Below, piece by piece: positions 48,104-59,082 of a stretch of DNA of 64,000 nucleotides (within the stretch, counting starts at the first letter, position 1; every line of letters begins with the position of its first letter). Both the position numbers and the translations under genes were made by a program. This stretch comes from Synaphobranchus kaupii (lineage: Eukaryota > Chordata > Actinopteri > Anguilliformes > Synaphobranchidae), in assembly GCA_029718625.1 (NCBI GenBank), contig CM056381.1:58708157-58772156 (forward strand), given 5' to 3'. Below the pieces are notes generated by a model. It was given only the letters and a program-made list of their open reading frames with translations, made no database searches and was not told where the DNA came from.

Positions 48104-48787
48104 GCCTGGTTCAACCTGATCTCATGTGAATTCGGCAATATGTACCGATTGTTAGTGTCTCAAAAAACGGTACCTGTTTCCGAATTTTGCACAAGCGCCC
48201 CCATGAGCCTGTACTGGGAACTACTGACTAATGTTCAGTTGTAGAGTGTAAGGAGATTTCGTGAAAGATACATAGTGCGAGAGAAGCTTGTGATAGAAAA
48301 ATATAGTTGTGCAAATATAGATTCTTTAAATCTTAACAGTTCGGGCATGAGCCTGAGTTATGTGAACTCCTGTGAGGTTATGTTTAGGGGTTGGGCGGGA
48401 CCCTGGGACATTTTTTTAATTTTTTTTTTATTTTTATAATTTTTATTTTTTTTATTATTTCTTTTATTTCAAAATTGTTGGTAACAATATGGTAGCAAAA
48501 AGGGACACTATCTTAACAGTTTGGGCATGAGGTTATGTTTAGGGGTTGTGGGTGGGGTACGGGAATCACGAACTCACGCAGGGCGTGTCTTGCCAAGAAA
48601 AGCAGTGGGACACGTGACGTCATATACTACTACCCTCACACGTGATGTTTTCGGCCTATCACAGCCTTTAGTCAGTAGTTCCCAGTACAGGCTCATGGGG
48701 GCGCTTGTGCAAAATTCGGAAACAGGTACCGTTTTTTGAGACAATCGGTACATATTGCCGAATTCCATGTGATCAGACTCGCCTGGT
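48104..48787. mobile_element. Foldback element F2
   Basis: GCCTGGT at 48104-48110 recurs at 48781-48787, again a 7-bp duplication. The arms are about 115 bp: left TGATCTCATGTGAATTCGGC, ACGGTACCTGTTTCCGAATT and GGGAACTACTGACTAA, all complemented on the right (48670-48780). The arms are unrelated to those of F1. Two core copies lie inside (48331-48395 and 48511-48545), matching the F1 loop, separated by a T/A-rich tract at 48413-48475. No coding sequence; the 72-codon frames over the right arm are not genes. Confidence 0.85.
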
Positions 48788-49415
48788 AACATAAAACTTT
48801 AGTAATAATAATAATGATAACAATTAGCATTAGCCACGTGGTCCTAAAAAATGTGAAACTCGGCTAATATTGGTGTTATTACTAACAAGCTCTTAACATG
48901 TGGCTAATAATATATAAATATGGTGGTACTTGAACAAAGCCCTAAAAATGGTTAATAACCATTGAATAACATTTAATTAATCAGTAATCAGGCCTTAATA
49001 TGTGCATCCAAAAATTGTTGCCCTTTTTTAACATAAACTGCATACTTTCCCCCCAATTTGTGTTTTTTGTTTTTTGCAGTCAACCACATAACACAGCAAG
49101 AACATAAGTCACGAAAGTGCTGTTGAGAAGGGAAGAAAGGAGAATTACTGTATAATAAATGTGATAATGAATGTGGTATGTTGGCACACAGAATCGCAAA
49201 TACCAAATGCCAAAGTTAAAAAGCCACAGCTTCAGACATGGATTTGCTGCTTTTGGATTGCCACAGCAATCCCATCCTTGAATAGTGTTTGGCATACCTC
49301 AGTGCTGTACAGTGAAACACTGGAACAGGCTGCGGGACCGTGATTAAAGAATGAGATTGTTGTGAACTAGCATTGCCACGTGTGTTCATCTGCTTGAATA
49401 CCTTGCTACAGTTAC
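48788..49415. other. Unassigned stretch
   Basis: AT-rich sequence. Nothing recognised. Confidence 0.35.
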
Positions 49416-49479
49416 TGTGACGATTAATTACTCAGAAAGAAACAGGCCCATGTGGTCTCAACATCAATGAATAATTTAT

Positions 49480-50545
49480 TTAACAAATGGGGGTTTCTCG
49501 CCTTTGTGAGGCTAGCTCTTATTTAGCCTATTTGGTGGTGTACTGGTTAAGGTTCGGGTCTTGGTTTACAGTGAGTTTTCCTTGGTGTTTTTTGTTTTGA
49601 GCAATCTTGGTAAGTAGGCGCAGAGTGGGCCAGTTGATCAAACTTGTTTGGTTATCCATTGGCCCATTACTTTATTTTTTCGGCTTTTTTTATTTTGAGT
49701 TAATCCTGGGTGGGGATTAAGTCCCTGGTGGGGGTACACATTTCAAGGCTTTTGATCTCTTTTTGGCAGTTCAGTTATGATTGTAGTGCTACTGAGTAGG
49801 TTATCTTGGTTGATGGGGTCTGTGGTAATTATTTTTTTTGTCTGTCATTTTTTTTTTTTGTCTTGTGAAAAAAACCTTGTCTAGCTCAAGGTTGTTGGTT
49901 TGCATTCCCTTTGTTGTTGCCGTGCTGTAGGGGTGTGCATTTGCTGGTTGTATTTCTGCGTGATTCCCTATTTGGAAGCTGGTTTTAACCTTCTTTCTGT
50001 GAGCATATTCATGTCTTTTGAATGTCGCTTTGTGTTTCCAGAAGGAACTTTTCAGTAGTAAGCTGCTTGGTAGTTTATGGCTACTTTGCTGTTTTGCAGT
50101 TTGTGCCTTGTGCTATTTTGTGTTTGGTGGAGTACACGTGTCTGATGTGTTTGTGTGATACCGGAAGTATGTGTAGATATGGAGACTCACAATAATGGAG
50201 AGGAGATCCCGAGGCATAGGACATTACAGGCAAGTTGACTGGGGTTTTGTTTTGGAGAACTGTCATTTTCGTGTGGGGAACTTTTGTTATGTTCTCGTTT
50301 TGGGGAGGTTGGATACAGGGGTTCCAACGCTTCCTGTTTTAAAACCGCCAGCCATTGTGTCTCACTGTCCAAGACTCTTTGGATTCTCAATTTTGTGTTT
50401 GTCTTGTTTCTTGTTTTATACTTCCTATACCTTTTCCCTTTGTTCCATGTCTGTCTATTGTGATATTTTAATAAAATAATTTTGTAACAGTTCCCTTGTT
50501 TTTCAAATCCTTTATGTTGTGGCCCTTCGAGACGGGGTAGTAACA
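49480..50545 (+). mobile_element. LTR-retrotransposon-derived segment related to the interior of A2
   Basis: 49560-49765 matches 29480-29680 (shared words GAGTGGGCCAGTTGATC, CCTGGGTGGGGATT, GTCCCTG, GGGGGTAC, CATTTCAAGGCTTTTG). The rest, to about 50545, has no counterpart in the window. It ends with an AATAAAATAA signal (50470-50479) followed about 65 bases on by GGGGTAGTAACA, which resembles the end of an LTR. I found no clean LTR pair or duplication, so the boundaries are uncertain. No gag or pol frame is present. Confidence 0.55.
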
Positions 50546-53500
50546 TAAAATCTTAAAATGGTTTCATTCCAGTGATATTAGATTTGTGGTGAAAGGGGAC
50601 AGCTATAAACTTTTGATTTTCAATGGCATTAACCTGGATGTGTAAGCGGGTGATTGTTTTTTAGTTCTGTGGAACAGTGGTTCTTCTGGAAAATGAAACC
50701 CAAAGAAAGTGTCTGATTGCACCCCATAACAGTAAGCACTATTGATTCTGTAGTGGCCATTGGCCAACTAAATAGTAACTTCCCAATACTTACAACCAGA
50801 AAACAAAACATGAACTTCAAGATGCTCAAGAAGTTAATGAAAATGATGGTTACCTTTTTTATTCATTTTTAATCCCAGAGAAGTATAAGAAAAATGCAAG
50901 GCATCAGTTGCACTGCACGAGTAAAGGTCCTTATTGGAAATTCTAGCAGTGGATATGGCCCTATTACAGGAGGAAACTCTAACTGAACGCTTCAGACCGA
51001 GTTCATCTCACTTCCCTGTCTTATTTTCTCGCTTGGATGCTAAACCGCCGAGAGTTTCCTTGAATAATTCATGAAGGCACTTTCTCTTACAGGTTGCTCC
51101 CCTCTGCATGCATCAGCTGCCCTTTTCATTCTTTAATCTTTCATTTAAACCACTACATAAATATTTTTGGGTGAAACCCATTGTTAATTTATGTACAGTT
51201 CGGTTGCTTTGCAACGATTGTTAATTTTCTGTTAGTCTGCAGTCCTTGCGGTAGCCCCCCCCCAAACAGCCCTGAATACACACCTCCTCCATCCCTCCCT
51301 TTCTCTCTCCCCCCAGCCCCCCCTCTATCCCCCTCCCTTCCTCTCTCTGCAGGTGAATTTAGGCCATGCATTCCCCACAGATTTGTTGTCATGAACCTCA
51401 CAAAGTTCTTCATGCCCGTCAGATGAATAGTGTCTGTGGTGTGGTACTGAACACCACTGTAATGAGCTTCTGAATGATTTCTCCATCTTCTGTGTCGAAA
51501 ACTCCCTTGCAGTAGCTGTATGCTGTTGCAAAGCCTGCAGCCTTTGTCTTTCTAGGGTGAACTACTTTGGACCCCTTTCAGTGTGTAGCCTACAAACATT
51601 CCTGCAGTAGGTGGATGTGCATGGCTGCCACACGTCATGCCCAATGCAAAGACCCCAGTTTTAAGTGCTAGCTAACCCCAAGCAAGTTGTTTTCAATTTT
51701 ATGAATCGACTAAACTTGAAGGTCAACACACTTTTCCCTCATTTGATTTGTGTGTTCTCGTATTTTTCCCATGTTGATGTATGAATAAGGGAATATGGCC
51801 TCTGTGTCACCTCATATTTATACCCCAGTGAAACAGGAAGTTATGGATTACTGCTTGAAAGTTCCTAAACACTCTGATGAACTTTAAAAAGTAAAATATA
51901 AATTGAAAAAATGCTTTTTTGTTAATAAGAAATTCTAGGGGTGCCAATAATTGTGGCACATGTGGTTTTGTTAAAAATATAATTTCAGTGTGAGATTAAG
52001 CTAATTCACCAAAAGGTGAACTTTTTATAACCCTTTAAACTCATCTTTACCAGGGGTGCCAATAATTGTGGAGGGGACTTGTTTTAAGAACTTACATAAT
52101 GCATTTCTCTTCCTCTTTGCCTGAAAACTATTTCTGCATAAATTTACCCTGTAACACTGGCTAAGATAAGCTTTCAAACTCACTCAAGCTCTCAGTCACA
52201 ATTCTTCTCACCAAGAGGTAAACAAAGGTGACAGGTGGGTCGATCGAGGGCCCAAGCATTTCAAACCCCCAGCACATACTCTGCGACCTGAAGCATGGCG
52301 ATGTCACTGAAACTCCATTGAAAGTGAAGAAGAATATCTGAATCACTTCCTCCACAAAGGGTGAAGTTTTTTTTAGCGGCTCCCGCGACACCGAAAGAGG
52401 GGAGTGCGCCGGCCTCTGTAATCATCAGGCCAAAACAACCACCGAGCATAGAGAGGGTGCAAGTTATCTGAGGGTCTCGTAGGTCCGATCCGGTGCTTGA
52501 TTGCCAAGCGGGAATGAGAGGCTGGCGGCCCACAAGCGCACACGCAGAGTCGTAATTACTACCAGACAGAATCCCCCATGGTTAACCAAACAGACACACA
52601 TCTGTTCGCCGAGAGGCCACAGGTCAGGTGTCCATCAGCTGAAAAATATGTTGGCCTATGAATCAATTGCCCTTTCTAGCTGCAACCGTTTTAAGTTATG
52701 AGGGTTTTAAATTAGTTGCCATTGCTGCCAAGTGTCCAAAACTGACTGTAAGTCCTCTGTGATCTACAGTACGTCCAGATGCTTACAGATTAGTGTTCTG
52801 CTGTATAATGAAAATGTCTGTAAACGATTCTGCTTCAATTTTGAGTGCAAAATTCAGTTTATCTGTTTGTGTCTTTCTATGCAGAGAGTTTATTCACTTA
52901 ATTTCCACAAAGTCTGTAGGTTTTTTTTAAAACTAAATTGCTGCATCTCAAAAATGTTTTGAGACAAAGATATCTAACAATAACCACCTATTAGCTGCAC
53001 TCATTGGTGGAATTCTCTGTAACCCGAGGTTAAACCCAAGTTTGAAGCATACATATAAATTATCATAAAAACATATGGAAGATTTATTAAAATAAGTGGA
53101 TTTATTTAATTTCCCACAAAAAAATCCATATAATATTTTGTGAAATCGTAAAATGTGGATTCTAAATCATCATGGATATTGTTTATCTCCAGCTGTAATG
53201 ATATCCTTCAAATGCTTACTACACACTCAGCTATTTTTATTTAATTTTATATGAACCTATGTCATGTTTCTCTGTCCCAATTTTATACATGTTGGTCTAT
53301 CTTCAATCTTAAGATATGGCCCAGATTCAACACAGTCAATATGGATTTTGTCATCCGATTAGAAAGTTTTAGTAAGTAGTACATTTGATGAAGTATTGCA
53401 CATTACCCTAAGCTTGTGGAAGCTGAAATAAACAAATATATCATGAAAGTCTGGAAAGAATAAACATTATGTTGGACCCAATTCATCAGACAGCTTTATC

Positions 53501-53575
53501 TACAGTTTTAAAAAGTAAAATATAAAAACACATGCACTGACCTGCCCCTTTTTATTGGTGGAATGTACAAACCCC
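50546..53575. other. Non-coding stretch with one weak exon candidate
   Basis: About 3 kb. 52160-52660 is complex, moderately GC-rich and repeat-free. Elsewhere AT-rich. A possible splice acceptor and short exon lie at 51353-51426. Confidence 0.35.
51353..51426 (+). CDS. Very weak candidate exon after a strong pyrimidine tract
   Basis: About 65 pyrimidine-rich bases end in CTCTCTCTGCAG at 51352, an excellent 3' splice site on paper. One frame after it reads EFRPCIPHRFVVMNLTKFFM and ends at TGA (51424-51426). There is no polyadenylation signal close by and no neighbouring exon was recognised. A plain CT-rich low-complexity tract is an equally good explanation. Confidence 0.12.
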
Positions 53576-54853
53576 AATTCCAAAAAAGGTGGGACTAGAT
53601 TATGCTGTAAATTACACAGGAATAGTATGGAACCCTTGGTTGGCTAAATGACTGTAAGTCATCAAGGGTCTGAGATATCAACCAAGCCTCAAACCATCAC
53701 TTTGCTGCCAGATATGCAGTCAATATGGATGGATCACTTTAAGGGTTGTTTCTCCTGACTCATTTTACTATTGAACTCTATGGAAAAATAAGTCAGGCGT
53801 AAGGGGGGAGTGTAGAACCAGGCGCGACAGCCAAGGAATCTGAAAGTGTATATAGAAATATACACCACTAAAGTGGACAGATCCGCATCAGGGAAGGAAT
53901 AAACTAAAGAAAATGGGAATAAAAACCTCCCAGCATAAGCCAAATCAAAACAGCCCCAAAAGAGGGCGAACTTGAAAATAGCGAGTAATAAACAACAAAA
54001 GAACCTCATGCTCTCAAACAAAGAGCATCAAGAGGTCAGAGAAAAACAAAAGAAAGCCTGTGTAAATGGGAGAGAGAACGAAAATAAAAATAGAACCTGT
54101 TACCTAAGCTCTAGGTGCAAATGAGCTGAACAAAAAGGTAACAGATGGAGAGGTATAAAGGATAGAGAGCAAGATAGGAAAGAAAAGACTAAACCAATCT
54201 ATCTCCTAACTCTAACCGGACTTGCTACGTTTCTTATTTGAAACAACCAGAAACGTAGTGACCAAATTCCTATACCTTACCGACTTTGATGTCATATAGC
54301 AAAGACAATATCGAAGTACTGGAAGGTGGAAGCCCTGGGCTATTTATAACCGGCAGGAAACCCAAAACAGGTGAGAGGGATAATAGCCGGGCGAGATCAA
54401 AACACCGGAACGGAGGACAGAAAATCCGATAGAGCGCCCTGGCGACGCCAAAAAAGAGAATGACCGTAGAAACAACGGAGGCTGTCAAAAACCATGACAT
54501 CAGGAGAAACAACCTTTCAAGTGATCCATCCATATCTACTGCATATCTGTCAACAGAGTGATGGCTTGAGGCTCATTTGACACCACAGAAACCTTGATGA
54601 CTTACAGCCATTTAGCCAATCATGAGTTCCATACTATTCCCGTGTAATTTACAGCTTAATATAGTCCCACCCCCCAATTCCCATAGAGATCCCTTCAAAT
54701 GCAGAGAGGTTATAGTATCACTTGTAAGAGTACCTGAAAATAAGATATCAAGAGTCTTTTGATATCCTTTTATACCCAGTCATGATAGCATCACCTGTTT
54801 ACCTGTGGAATGTTCCAAACAGGTGTTTTTTGAACTTGGAATTGGGGTTTGTA
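53576..54853. mobile_element. Mariner-type palindromic MITE (CAAACCCC family, copy 2), split by an LTR
   Basis: The element is 53578-54851 between TA dinucleotides; ends are CAAACCCCAATTCCAAAA and its complement. Without the LTR (53798-54499 plus one duplication) it is about 570 bp. The arms pair over long stretches: TTGTTTCTCCTGA with TCAGGAGAAACAA, and GGATGGATCACTT with AAGTGATCCATCC. Its right arm contains the block shared with copy 1 (21963-22165). No transposase is present. Confidence 0.85.
53793..54504 (-). mobile_element. Solo LTR, family B (copy B2)
   Basis: The LTR is 53798-54499 (702 bp) between perfect 5-bp duplications TCAGG (53793-53797 and 54500-54504). The minus strand begins TGTCATGGTTTTTGACAGCC, has a TATA-like box (complement of TATTTATA at 54341-54348) and a CTTCGATATTG block (complement at 54306-54316), and ends CTCCCCCCTTACG, where the final CA is mutated. 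It aligns with B1 along most of its length; B1 lacks about 70 bases near the promoter. It landed next to the centre of the host MITE's palindrome. Confidence 0.9.
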
Positions 54854-55499
54854 TAGAACATGGGTAGGAGTGCTGGTAACGTTTCTGGTTTTTGTTTAAT
54901 CTGAGCTTGATCACAAGAGTTTGATGGATGATTAAAAGTCTGAGCCTGAATATTCTAAATGGTAAAATGCTGAGTGCCTCCTGCACATTGTTACCCGCGT
55001 TCAGTACACCTGATTAATTAAAACAAATCCAGTTATGTAGTTATAGGTTTGGATGGAGCAAAAACCAGGACCATCTCCGACACGCCAGGACCAGGGTTTC
55101 CTACCTCTGGTATATGAAGCCAGGTATACTATTATGTATGAACATCAGGTAAAATGCCACCTTAACAAAAAATAATTATTTTAAAAATAAATACTTTTTT
55201 GTTTTCACCCCAATATTTTAGCTGTCACCAATTCCTAGTCCCAGGGCCAGTAGGACTCACTCTTACGTTCTACAGCAATCCCAGAGGGTGTACATTAGCG
55301 CTAGCCTTTGTGACGATATTGTAACTAGGCATGTAACACACTTAGATGAGAGCACTATTTTGCCTGTTGCGGGCACGACTCACGCAGCTGCTGCATTGCC
55401 AGTAGATGTCACTGGAAAGTGATGAGAGGGAAGAGAGCAAACCATGTATATGAGTACATCCCCTGTGAGCCCTATCACGAGCAAACAAATGACCCAGCA
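54854..55499. other. Unassigned stretch
   Basis: Contains AAAACCAGGACCATCTCCGA...CCAGGACCAGGG (55060-55095), words seen at the ends of some fish repeats. No boundaries could be set. Confidence 0.3.
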
Positions 55500-56154
55500 T
55501 TTAAAACTAGAGCCCGACCGATACGATTTTAGAGGGGGGGAATTCACCGATTACTGATAAGGCAGCCGATATAGTGAATGTAGTATAGCTTGAATGAAAA
55601 TAGACCTTTTCTACGTGGATTGTGCACAGATTCAACACAAATATGACTATGCAATGGTAGGCTACTCAGAAGACTTCTTTCTTAACCAAATAACTTTATT
55701 ACAAAAAATGTTACATATATAATATTAACACGATTAACATCATCAAGCAATTTTAGAAATGAACACTGTGATCAAATAAAGAATAGAAATGAATGGAATA
55801 ACAAAATAAACATCAGTACTTTAAGTAACTTACTGACCATTTCAATAAAGAATAAAAATAATAGCCTATTTAAGTCCTACACATTTTATGACACAACGAA
55901 AAATGCTAGCACAGAAAAACATGCTATAGCTATTCATTGATATTTGTTATTCCGTTAATTAACTGCTTGATTGATAGTTAAGAACTGGAAACAGGTTGGG
56001 AGTTAGCTATATCCATATAAAGGTAGTCTAAGGTTACAGGAGGCCTATTTTACAGCTGATCGGCGCTTTCTGTCTGGTCACAACATTGACTAACAAGGGG
56101 AAAAAAGAGCCAAACTATGGCTCGTTCACCGAACGATGCATCAATTTAAAACCC

Positions 56155-56350
56155 CTCGGAGCTAGGATCGTAAAAGTTTTGAAAACCTTTAACTGGTTTT
56201 AGCCATGAGTATGTACAGGATTGGTTACCGAAACCTACCTGTAGAATCATTTTACTAAATAAATAATAAATAAATAATGGTACTCCCAAATTTCGTGGAA
56301 ATTTCATCTTCGCAGTTAATTTGACAGTTTTACATTTGTGTTTATTTTAT
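56155..56350 (-). repeat. Repeat family R4, copy b (truncated)
   Basis: The reverse complement matches 24780-24975 of copy a. The palindromic second half of copy a is missing here; its end motif (AGTGTGTACGAG) reappears at about 60584-60595, 4 kb away. Confidence 0.6.
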
Positions 56351-56366
56351 TATTATCATATTATCA

Positions 56367-57001
56367 TGCCAAGCAAACGGATTGCCTTCAATTTCAACCC
56401 CCCGCAGCACCACACTTTGGAGGAGTCTGGGAGCGGGAGATCCACTCCGTGAAGACTGCACACTACGGTGGGTGTCAGCCAGTCACTGAAGAAGTACTCT
56501 GGACGGTACTTCCTTGAAGTGGAAGGGATCCTTAACTCGAAGCCCACTAGCTACGTCTCGTCCAGCCTCACCGACCTCGACCCCTGTGACACCCAATGTC
56601 CCTTTTGATGGGGCGGCCTGATGGCTCTTTGCCCCAGGTCATCTACCCAGAGACAGAACTCCGGAGTCGTCTTCGCTGGAGCCACTCACAGGTGCTAGCA
56701 GACCACTTCTGGTCAAGTTTCATCAGAAATGACTTACCTTGTCTGCAAACCCGCCAGAAGTGGCATGTTACCCCCAGCCGACATTTACCGCGGACTCCGT
56801 TGTTATGCTAAAGGCCCTCAGCTACCTCGGTCCTTCTGGCCTATCAAACACGTTACGAAGGTACACCCCAGTGCTGATGGACATGTGAGGTCTGTCGACC
56901 TCAGGATTGGCGACCGAGAGTACACTAGACCAGTGGCCCGGCTGGTCGTCCTGCCAGCCATCCCAGCAGACCAAGACGATAGTGGCATAGCGCCCCCTTA
57001 G
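56367..57001 (+). pseudogene. BEL/Pao-type pol remnant: end of integrase and C-terminal domain
   Basis: Three overlapping frames give one continuous but frameshifted protein end. First QFQPPAAPHFGGVWEREIHS (from about 56390), typical of the integrase region around a HFGG...WE motif. Then GRPDGSLPQVIYPETELRSR...FWSSFIRNDLPCLQTRQKWH (56610-56770). Last PQLPRSFWPIKHVTKVHPSA...REYTRPVARLVVLP (56815-56975), which has the look of the conserved C-terminal domain (DUF5641-type) of BEL/Pao integrases. The reverse transcriptase and protease parts are gone. A 3' LTR follows directly. It is described only as a relic. Confidence 0.82.
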
Positions 57002-57056
57002 TTAAACTTGTTCACCTTTGTAGAGAGTGAATGTACTTTGTGCATTCAGGGGCGGC

Positions 57057-57550
57057 TGTTAGGAAGGTTCACTAAGTTTCATTCTTTTTGTTAGCTTAAA
57101 TATGTATGCGTGCCTGCTGTAGCATTTGTGGAGCATGTGCCTTTCTCCTTAGTTACGGCGAAAGCCCAGTTCCCTTAGTTACAGTGCGAACGTATTTCAA
57201 TTACAGTACAGCAATGAGAAGGTGGCTAGCTGCTGTGTTTCGCCCTTGCTCTATCCCGCCGTTGAGAACGTTTCCTTTCAGAGTACTTGTGTGTCCATGT
57301 GATAATGTAAGTCCCGGGTTAAGTTAAAATATGTACCTGACCTGATTTATGCTTAAGTGAAGGTCGTTCTTTATATCCCTATTCCTTAGTTAGCCGATTA
57401 GCCTCACATCGGTATTTACATAGGTTCAATACAGGGTTTTACTAAAGTGTGTTGGAATTGTTTACAGGCTTTTTACAGAGTTCTCATCTCAATGCTAGCA
57501 GTCATTAACGTTACCATTTCAATAAAAGCAGCTGGTAATATTACCTCATG
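57057..57550 (+). repeat. Probable 3' LTR of the BEL/Pao relic
   Basis: A purine-rich AGGGGCGGC precedes TGTTAGGAAGGTTCAC at 57057, the expected junction between polypurine tract and LTR. An AATAAA lies at 57520-57525. The 3' end is not certain (no partner LTR); I place it near 57550. Confidence 0.6.
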
Positions 57551-57828
57551 AGAGAGCTAGTTAATTTATGCATCCATATGAAGTGTTCAATGTGCCATTA
57601 AGCAGACCGAATTTAAAGAGATACTGCAGAGCCTTTTCTAGGGCCTTTTTACCGCTTCAATTTGAACTGAAACTCCTGAGTAGGTGTGGTCATATGACGA
57701 TGATGCCACGTAGTCATATTGTGAATATTCATACGGTCAAGGAGTGAAAGGGTGTGTCTTGGTGAACTGACTCAGCCCCACTGAACTCAAGACGCTCTCT
57801 CCTCACTACTAGCTAAACAAACAACAAA

Positions 57829-58043
57829 ATGGCGAGCGACAAGAGTGACAGCAGTACTGCAGGGAGTTTTGAGGTGGAGGAGTTTGAAGTGGAGGAAGAA
57901 AATTCCTTTGTGTTGGAAGACTCTCCTCGCGAAGATGTTGCTCGGGAAATACAGCCGTATTCATTCGAGCCACTGCCGCCGCCCCCAGCTGTATTGGTTG
58001 AGCAACGTCTTTGCGAGGAGAGGACCGGGGATGTAACCGAATG
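57829..58043 (+). CDS. Candidate first coding exon, acidic protein with IQPY motif
   Basis: ATG at 57829 (context ACAAAATGG, favourable) opens a frame MASDKSDSSTAGSFEVEEFE, then a run of acidic residues and REIQPYSFEPLPPPPA (about residues 40-55), to EERTGDVTEW. The in-frame stop at 58045 begins inside ATG|GTAGAG, an acceptable splice donor, so the exon probably ends at 58043 in phase 2. The N-terminal acidic/IQPY-aromatic-EP pattern resembles multicopy teleost proteins related to the P2X7 ballast domain, known to me only from memory; the Cys-rich, zinc-binding part is not seen downstream. It may be a gene fragment captured by the surrounding element. Confidence 0.42.
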
Positions 58044-58165
58044 GTAGAGCTAACCTTACCTAGCTAAGTTAGCTTGTTTGTCTGCCTAAAGTAACGTTAC
58101 TATTGAATACATTCAAATACACAGCAAAACCCAGTCACACAGCACTTTGCAAACAAGAGATGGCT

Positions 58166-58194
58166 GGGGGGGGGGGGGGGGGGTGGGGGGGGGG
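58166..58194. repeat. Poly-G run
   Basis: 28 G with a single T. Long G runs can form quadruplexes and often cause sequencing errors; the length should be treated with caution. Confidence 0.95.
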
Positions 58195-58430
58195 AGATAA
58201 ATAATATAATGCATAAATGTATTACGTGTAAACTATTATGTATTCCAAGTGCTCTCGTAGTTTATTATTGTGGATGTTAAAGCGTAGCCTACATCATGGG
58301 TCGCGTATCACTAGCGCCATTCTGAGGTTCGCATTGCGATGTGTTCATCTTAAAACCTAAAACCTAAAATATACGATGTTTTTTTTTTTTTTTATAAGTT
58401 GCCTCCTGTGATGTTCTGGTCTTTGCTGAG

Positions 58431-58667
58431 TGGTAGAAACTGCATAAACACTAATTTTGTCGGAAGAAGAGCGCAGATCGAACTAAATGAAAATATAAGC
58501 GACACTGAGAACAAGCGAATGCGCGTTCACGCGAGGGGGGATGAATTCTGGCAGGGGGACACTTTTCGGGACAACACCGTCTCTCGGCAGATTATGAAAG
58601 CTAACAGAGCTGGTACGTGGCGTTGCACAGAGGAACTATACATCTCTGACTCCTTGGCAGAATGCAG
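58431..58667 (+). CDS. Candidate second exon with a GC-type splice donor
   Basis: Joined in phase to the exon ending at 58043, the acceptor after CTTTGCTGAG gives an open frame starting with Cys and GRNCINTNFVGRRAQIELNE, ending LAECR at GCAG|GCAAGT. CAG|GCAAGT is the preferred context of rare GC-AG introns. A stronger looking acceptor (T tract then ATAAG at 58398) would shift the frame to an early stop. No family is recognised. Downstream exons, if any, were not found before the element ends. Confidence 0.22.
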
Positions 58668-59082
58668 GCAAGTTAGCTAAAGATACCAAACAGTAAGACA
58701 TAGATGAATAACTCTCTATGTAGCTCGATATAAGTCGTAATATTAACGTTAGCAGTAATACAAAGCAATTTGCATTTGAACTTGAAGGTCTCAGTCTCAA
58801 AGAGAGAGAAAAAAACCCGTTGGTCTCTGCTTTTATACCACGTGCCCAGCCGAGACCACCCCTAGGATCACCTCAACTCCACCCATTTTTATGTTAAGGA
58901 TCTTGTGACGTCACGAATCCCCGGAAACCAGCGTATTGGTAAGCCTACACAAAAACTCAGATAAAACCATTTTGACTAAACATGAGATTTTCAGACATAA
59001 ACAGATGTGTATGATCATAATCTAACCCAAAACATCGGTTTTCAATGGGAAAAGTCGGTTTTTGACTGCAGTATGACTTTAA

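Larger units (their letters stand above)
57613..59082. mobile_element. TTAA-flanked element carrying gene-like exons
   Basis: TTAA at 57613-57616 and 59079-59082 flank inverted ends AGAGATACTGCAG and, on the other strand, AGTCATACTGCAG (11 of 13 identical). TTAA targets are used by piggyBac and Kolobok transposons; which one applies here cannot be told from the ends. The 1.47-kb interior has no transposase but contains a plausible promoter region, an acidic first exon (57829-58043) with a splice donor, and a second open segment (58431-58680). Confidence 0.6.

Noticed and set aside
48574..48792. 72-codon frame on the minus strand at 48.6-48.8 kb
   Set aside because: It is the arm of foldback element F2. 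Similar predicted proteins would only reflect copies of the repeat.
49411..50545. A full LTR from TGTGACG (49416) to GTAACA (50545) with GTTAC/GTAAC duplications
   Set aside because: The pentamers differ and overlap the proposed end; a homologous stretch in A2 is internal rather than LTR.
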